64,000 nt of DNA from Daphnia pulex (lineage: Eukaryota > Arthropoda > Branchiopoda > Diplostraca > Daphniidae): contig NC_060022.1 in assembly GCF_021134715.1 (NCBI RefSeq), positions 67,001-131,000 of the forward strand, written 5' to 3'. Shown here one piece after another: positions 58,707-64,000 of this stretch. The translations under genes and the position numbers were made by a program. The stretch's first letter is position 1; every line of letters begins with the position of its first letter. The notes under the pieces were generated by a model that was not told where the DNA came from, ran no database searches, and saw only the letters and a list, made by a program, of their open reading frames with translations.

Positions 58707-61700
58707 ATGGAAAAACCTTCGCTGATGGAACTCAAGCGTCAACAATGGGCCCGCGAAAGAGGTAAGTCATCCATCACATTTTAAATTTGGTTTAAATTAG
58801 TTGGTCAATTGGGCAAACGAAGAGAGTATATACAATCAAATCATCGCGTCTATTATATAACAGAGGAGGCCAAAATCGACTGGTGTCCATGGGGACGTCC
58901 GGGTTGCGGCGCACCGTTGAAATGGAACCGGAGCTCGGCCCGAAGCGATTCACGCTTGACTCCTGTCGACAATAAAAAGTAAGCCCACAGCACCACAAGC
59001 CCAATGATCCGCGAATTATGTCGAAAAAATCAAATATGTGGACGGATGACGGTCATCTAGCCGTCATTTTCGTTTCCGTTATTGTTTTAGCGCTGCGTAA
59101 ATAACATGGCGATATTGTTTCCTGGATATATCAGAAACGACAACTACCTGCCTCCACTCAACTGGACGACTGGATCACATCAACACGAACAAGTTCAGCA
59201 AGCGCCGCCCGCCACCGCACCGCCTCCGCCGCCGCCTCCGCCTCGGCGATCAAAGCGTCACGCCATCAGCCACACGGTGACGGACGGTGAAACTTCCGGC
59301 TATCAGAGTGACAATCACTTCATCGATCCATCGGCTCCTAATTACCATCTGCGCCACCGCCGTCAATTGTCGTCGTCCAGGGGACCCAGCGTCGAGCCCA
59401 TGCCGGACACCTCAAATTCTTCCAACGTCATCATCCACCATCACCACTCGACTAATCAAGAGCAAATCAATTCCAACCGTCACGACGAGGCCAATGAAAT
59501 TTCGGCCAGGGCCGATTATAAGTTTCTCGAGCGCAAAAAGTGGGTCCAAGATGGAACTGTCCCCTACGACCTTTACCCAGAGGTAATGGGCTCTTTTTTA
59601 TTACGTATACAAATTATCGATTAAATAAAGCATGGCTGCCTTCATGTGTTTGATTGGGGCAAGATCAAATGATTGAATTGATTATTGGTTGGCATCTCTA
59701 GTGTCTTCCACAGCTTTACGATAGGTCGACTCCACCTCGATGGGTGGCCCGTCCGACCAACGCTTTTGTTCAGACCGAGCCTCTTATGTCAGGTGGGTAC
59801 TATTAGATCACGTCTACACACATTCCTTTTGTTTGCCAATGGGCCACTGATTAGCATCTTTCGTGTCGTCTGCCGGCGATCCATCAGCAGACCGGACCTT
59901 GGGCGACAGTTCCAGTATCAGCCGTCATCAGGCTGTCGTCCAGCACTGCGCAACCAATGCGGCGTGAGTGTGATTGTGTCCATAGAGAATAAGCGGAAAA
60001 GTTGAGATCCCAATTGATTTATCGCCCATATTTTGGTTGTAATGCAGTCCCAGCTTTCTGCGTGGCCAGAATGTCGTGGTGGATGTCGCCGAGTTGGCCG
60101 AGAGGGAAAGGAAACGGGCCAAAGCCAATGAACTGCAGCGGGTGCTCCTTCAGCAGGTAAAAATGACACATTGATTTCTATATAACAGTCTCTAGCTCTC
60201 CATAAAAGGCGCATAAAGGCCAACAGCATATGCGATGCAGACGAGAAACCGTTTACTAACGTGAATTATAATATTCCCGACTGGGTTGGATCGATATAAT
60301 AATAGAAAAAGATAAAACAATAGAAACATTCCAAAAAAATATGCCTGCTGTCGTTGCCATCACGCGGCTGGAATTGTGTAGCCTAATATATAGATTTGGA
60401 TGGCAAAAGTAGACAGCCGGAAAATACAAAATAAGAAATGAAGACGAAAAAAAGAAGACATAATAATGGTTCTAATATTTCAATAGCGAATGTTGAAGTC
60501 AAGTTGCCAGGGTAACGGGCGTCGTGACTTTTGGCGCCGTATGCCGAATATGCGACAGCACGTCCTGTCACCAACTTAAATAGACGTATAGTATAGTGCA
60601 GTATAAGGCCTCATGCAGCTGGCAGAACAGCCCAACTTAAACGACGGATAAAATCATGGCTATGTAAACCTTCCGGCGACACGCGATCCTGCGGAATATG
60701 ATGATCCATATCTAATATATCCGCAGGCAGACATGCGAGACAAAATGCTCTTATAGAAATCATCTATTTTGTTGCATTTCACTTAATCATTTGTTAGATC
60801 TATGTGCCCTCTGTTCACAAACAAAAAGAAAGTAGGAAATTATTACGAATTTCCTACTCGCATGTTGTTCGATTTGGACATGGGTATATATAAAGTCAGA
60901 GGGTAAATTCCGGCTGTGTGGAATATGGCATGTGCATTTCGGATGGCAGTTGAGAGCGACCGATGGAGCCGTTCAGACAGCAGCCGAGAGAGTCGGGATG
61001 CGTCTGCATGAATTTCCGCCAATTGAAATTGTTTCTTGTCCAGTTGGCAGAGAAGGAGAACCAAAAGCTCCTGGAGAAAAAGAGACAACAGGAAGAAGAG
61101 GAGAGACAGGAGCTGGAGCTGCAAAGGCATTTGGAAGCCGAGCGACGTCAAATTGAAGAAGAGCGACGACGGGTCCAAGAGAAAAAGGTAACGCCATATC
61201 TTACATGCACTCTCATTGTTCAAAACTTGCTTCAGGGGAGGCAGCTCTATTACTATTAGGTATTATTCTTAAATTCCATGTTGAATTCAGGAGGCAGAAG
61301 AACGACGATTAGAAGCAGTTAAGGAGGCGATTGCCGGAGCCCAGCAGAATGCCTTGGCTGAGAAACTGGCACGCAGGAGGAACCTGCAGAACCGGACGGC
61401 GGTAGTCCAACCGGCGTCGGACAACGACCCGGTGGCGGCATCAGTTTCTGTCCGGAGTGAAGACAGATCGACGCCGGCGCACCAGCACCAGCTGCAGCCA
61501 ACACAAAGGGAACCGACGGAATTGCGACACGCAATCATTTCCACACCGCGACCCCAACAACTAGATAAAGGCACGTTAACTCGCTCATCAGTCGACGCCC
61601 AAGTTCAAACGGACCAGCAGCAACTTCAAGTCGCTTGTCGCTGTGAAACCAACAACCCCCGGTCCCGTCAGTCTAGGTCAATATTTACTCTATTTTAAAA

Positions 61701-62954
61701 ACAAAATTTTTTATCATGTTTATTTCGTTGAGATAAAATTGTAAAGTTATCAAACCTGTTTGTTTATCACGATAGACACAAAATAGCGGCAACAACCGAA
61801 GAAGAGCGTCCAGGAACGCAAATGTCGATGATCGCCGTGAAAAGTCAAACGTCGACCAGCACGACCAATCGCCCGCAATGGAACGCCCACAAGACCAATG
61901 CGAAATATCAAGTAAGAAATAACAACCCACAATGAACTAATAGAATTCCGGCCATTGGATCATCCCGTCTTTCATCTTGTGTAATTCTTTTTTTTTTGAA
62001 TTCTCATTCGTGTTGGTTACGCAGAGCCAGACGGAAAAGGATCCCCGATTTCTCCAGCGTCGTCGTGAACGTCTCCGGCGTCGCCAGAAACTTTTGCTGG
62101 AGAAGCAACTCCACGGCTCGTGGCCATCCAGCGAGAATTCCGGGTATCTTTGCGTCCCATTATTATTCTATTTCGATAGATGGTTGCTTTTAACACCATT
62201 TCCACGGCGCGCATGCTGCTGTTGTTGTTGTTGTCCCGGCTGTGGAAATGGTGTTAAGGCGGCGCTGTCATCACGCGTGATTGACTGTGGACTGACCGAC
62301 GTCGATTCCCGTGTGCGCATGAAGGAGCCAGGAAGAAATGGGAGATACAATATTCTTCCCGTTTTTACCCGGCAGCGGAACCGGCGTACCGCACGAAAGG
62401 TATTACGAGGCCCTCCAGGCCGCCGCCGTCAGCCGCTACTATAAGAAAGCCCCGGCTGTCAACCATCACCAGCACAACAAATTGATGGCTGGACGAGCAA
62501 CCAGCCAATCGGACAACACAGTCGAGCTCATCATTCCGCAACCGGCTCAACTCGTCTCCCAACCACCCGTCGCCCCCACCGTTCGATCCCAGTCCAGGCA
62601 ATTGTCGTCGCCACCTGTTCCGGCTGTCCTCAAAAAAATCCAAATGTCAAACGGCGAACCTGCCGCCGCGTCCACCTCTTCCGGCGGTGAAAAACACGAA
62701 TGGGAGAATTACGATTCTCCCAGCGACCAGCCCGTCAAAATCGACAAAGATTTCGAAAATTTACAAATCAAAGAGCAAAGGCGATGCACTGAACAAGACA
62801 AACAAGATCTACTCTATCGCTTATCCGTTCTCAAGCAGGTAATCAATTTTAAAAGCAAGATTTAATTAATTAATTGGAAAATCTCTTTTTTAATCCGCAG
62901 AGTTTAGAACAGAGGAAAACAGCCTTGGATAAAGTGTCTTTGACTTCTCAATAA
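58707..62954 (+). CDS. CCDC66: CCDC66-like coiled-coil protein (centriolar satellite/cilia)
   Basis: Twelve exons: 58707-58761, 58864-58978, 59135-59582, 59702-59792, 59855-59963, 60048-60156, 61044-61187, 61291-61676, 61776-61911, 62025-62143, 62376-62838 and 62901-62954, totalling 743 codons (742 aa). The start MEKPSLMELKRQQWARERE matches the conserved MKRQQW-type opening of the CCDC66 domain. Residues ~310-420 form a long Glu/Arg/Gln coiled coil (VAELAERERKRAKANELQRV, LLEKKRQQEEEERQELELQR). The rest is Pro/Gln/Ser-rich, with DPRFLQRRRERLRRRQK and a conserved-looking C-terminus. In vertebrates CCDC66 is a microtubule-associated protein of centriolar satellites and cilia, needed in photoreceptors. 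Intron 6 (60157-61043) is the longest. The family call rests on the N-terminal motif plus the coiled-coil layout. Confidence 0.8.
62190..62257. repeat. Perfect 16-bp inverted repeat in a CCDC66 intron
   Basis: TTAACACCATTTCCAC (62190-62205) is inverted as GTGGAAATGGTGTTAA (62242-62257), with a 36-nt loop containing GTT/CTG repeats. It lies within intron 10 (62144-62375). It could form a stable RNA hairpin. A miRNA-like role is not supported, because the stem is short and perfect. Confidence 0.8.
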
Positions 62955-63818
62955 TGAGCACTTGCTCAAAAAACCATTTCCAAAATAAGCTTCTTTTTGA
63001 CTCACTTGCGTAACAAACCAATAATGTTCGACTCTGCTGCGCAATCAAATACAGATTTTTATGAAAAAGATAAACCGCAGGAATGCGCTCGCCTTTTTTA
63101 TTGCACTTGCTGATCCATCAGTGATTTTTTCAAAAGAAAAACCGCAAAATTGGTCAATAAAAACCACAAAGCACAAGTATTGTAATGAACTTTTGAATTA
63201 CAAGATGGCGTAGTAAAGGAAGTTGTGTCAGCACTCGGCTGTCAATCCGATTTAAAGGCCACAAGGCCTGGGACCTTCCTCCCGAAAAACCGGAGACGTA
63301 ACAGCGACGTGCTACCTCTGCAGCGCTCCCGCCTTATATCGTTACCGACAGCGGGTACAGCATGCTCAAATCAGGAAAGACATTGGCCGCTAGAGGCAGC
63401 ACCAAGCACTCTATTACATACAGTAGAAATGGAGAGCGATGACGGGCCTTTGGTTTAGAGTGTGACGTGCAACAGGTGACAGATCCAGTGTTGCCCGCTG
63501 CTGGACAGATTCTCCAAGTCGGAAGGCTTGACTCTCTTTTTGGCTTCTGTTATTCTTTTTTTTCTTTTTCAGATTCCTTTTCTTTGATTATTAATTAACC
63601 TACTATGACAGGTTCTCTACACATTTCATTTCCTTTGGGCCTGATCTGCTGACTTTACTGCTCCCTCTTGACCAACTTGACAATTCACTTCTGTGGCGGC
63701 TCTCGGCTTACCTTCGTGTCCGCCCATCTCTCCCTGTCAAAAAAAGAGTCCATTTTGAAGTTAGGTTTTTTGTGTTGCAATCCTTACTCTTCCAAGTTTA
63801 CTCAACTCAGTTTCACCA
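62955..63818. other. Intergenic region, no supported gene
   Basis: AT-rich 3' region of CCDC66, then a more GC-rich stretch (63220-63480) with a short frame of no recognised family. The right end is upstream of the last gene. Confidence 0.35.
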
Positions 63819-64000
63819 ATGTTTAAAATGGAGGTCGATAAATTCCTTTCCCACTCCCAGTATGCCTTGCCTGTGGGTGGGGTGCTGATATTAGCAGTAC
63901 TTGTGTTTACTTTTGGCTTCAAAACTGTCGCTGAGCCCACATTCGACAGAAGTTCAGGCAACGAAGAGAAGAAGAAGAAACAAGTCAAACCAAAGACAAA
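63819..64000 (+). CDS. 5' end of a single-pass membrane protein with Lys-rich segment (RRBP1/kinectin-like?)
   Basis: The frame starts MFKMEVDKFLSHSQY, then a single hydrophobic segment LPVGGVLILAVLVFTFGF, then a short linker and a basic stretch NEEKKKKQVKPKTK, and runs off the window. A short lumenal N-terminus, one TM and a Lys-rich cytosolic start resemble ribosome-binding protein 1 or kinectin of the ER, but 60 residues are too few to be sure. A second in-frame Met (63828) could be the start. Confidence 0.6.
   Translation, partial: MFKMEVDKFLSHSQYALPVGGVLILAVLVFTFGFKTVAEPTFDRSSGNEEKKKKQVKPKT

Noticed and set aside
62190-62257. Intronic hairpin as a microRNA precursor
   Set aside because: The 16-bp perfect stem is too short and lacks the bulged ~22-bp duplex of a pre-miRNA.

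Overview
This is a eukaryotic nuclear window, most likely from a cladoceran crustacean close to Daphnia. The genes are split by many short GT-AG introns, typically 60-110 bp. A perfect run of 21 CCTAA units is the arthropod TTAGG telomere repeat. The protein families are animal ones (Dispatched, JKAMP, GHITM, bestrophins, RIOK1, CCDC66), and the Tyr/Thr/Pro-rich repeat proteins look like Daphnia ones. Exon-intron structures below were worked out by hand from splice sites and reading phase. For ten genes the exon lengths sum to a multiple of three with no internal stop.

Layout. 1-12 kb: the 3' end of an unrecognised gene (+), a SNX7/30-type sorting nexin (-), a PP2C-like pseudophosphatase (+), and a six-exon gene (+) that joins a disordered, coiled-coil N-terminus to an endonuclease domain of non-LTR-retrotransposon type with no reverse transcriptase. 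12.6-13 kb: the (CCTAA)21 array, a G run and a tRNA-Glu(TTC). 13.5-24 kb: GHITM/TMBIM5 (+), two tandem divergent bestrophin-family genes (-) and JKAMP (+). 26-36 kb: a Dispatched homologue in ten exons (+) and an Atg8/LC3 gene with an unusually long Ser-rich N-terminal extension (+).

38-53 kb is repeat-rich. It holds dispersed inverted copies of an unidentified repeat, a fold-back element, a tandem duplication, a very young internally deleted copia-type LTR element with identical 199-bp LTRs and a GTTTT target-site duplication, a piggyBac-type MITE, another TIR element, and a decayed array of Tyr-rich repeat genes with a broken AIFM1 copy lodged inside. 53-64 kb returns to ordinary genes: a 7TM protein resembling gustatory receptors (+), RIOK1 (-), CCDC66 (+) and the 5' end of a single-pass, Lys-rich membrane protein (+).

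The genes do not form one pathway; they are an ordinary mix of housekeeping and signalling genes. The most interesting candidate is the retrotransposon-endonuclease gene at 9.2-12.1 kb, which looks like a host-domesticated nuclease domain and lies about 0.5 kb from an interstitial telomeric array.
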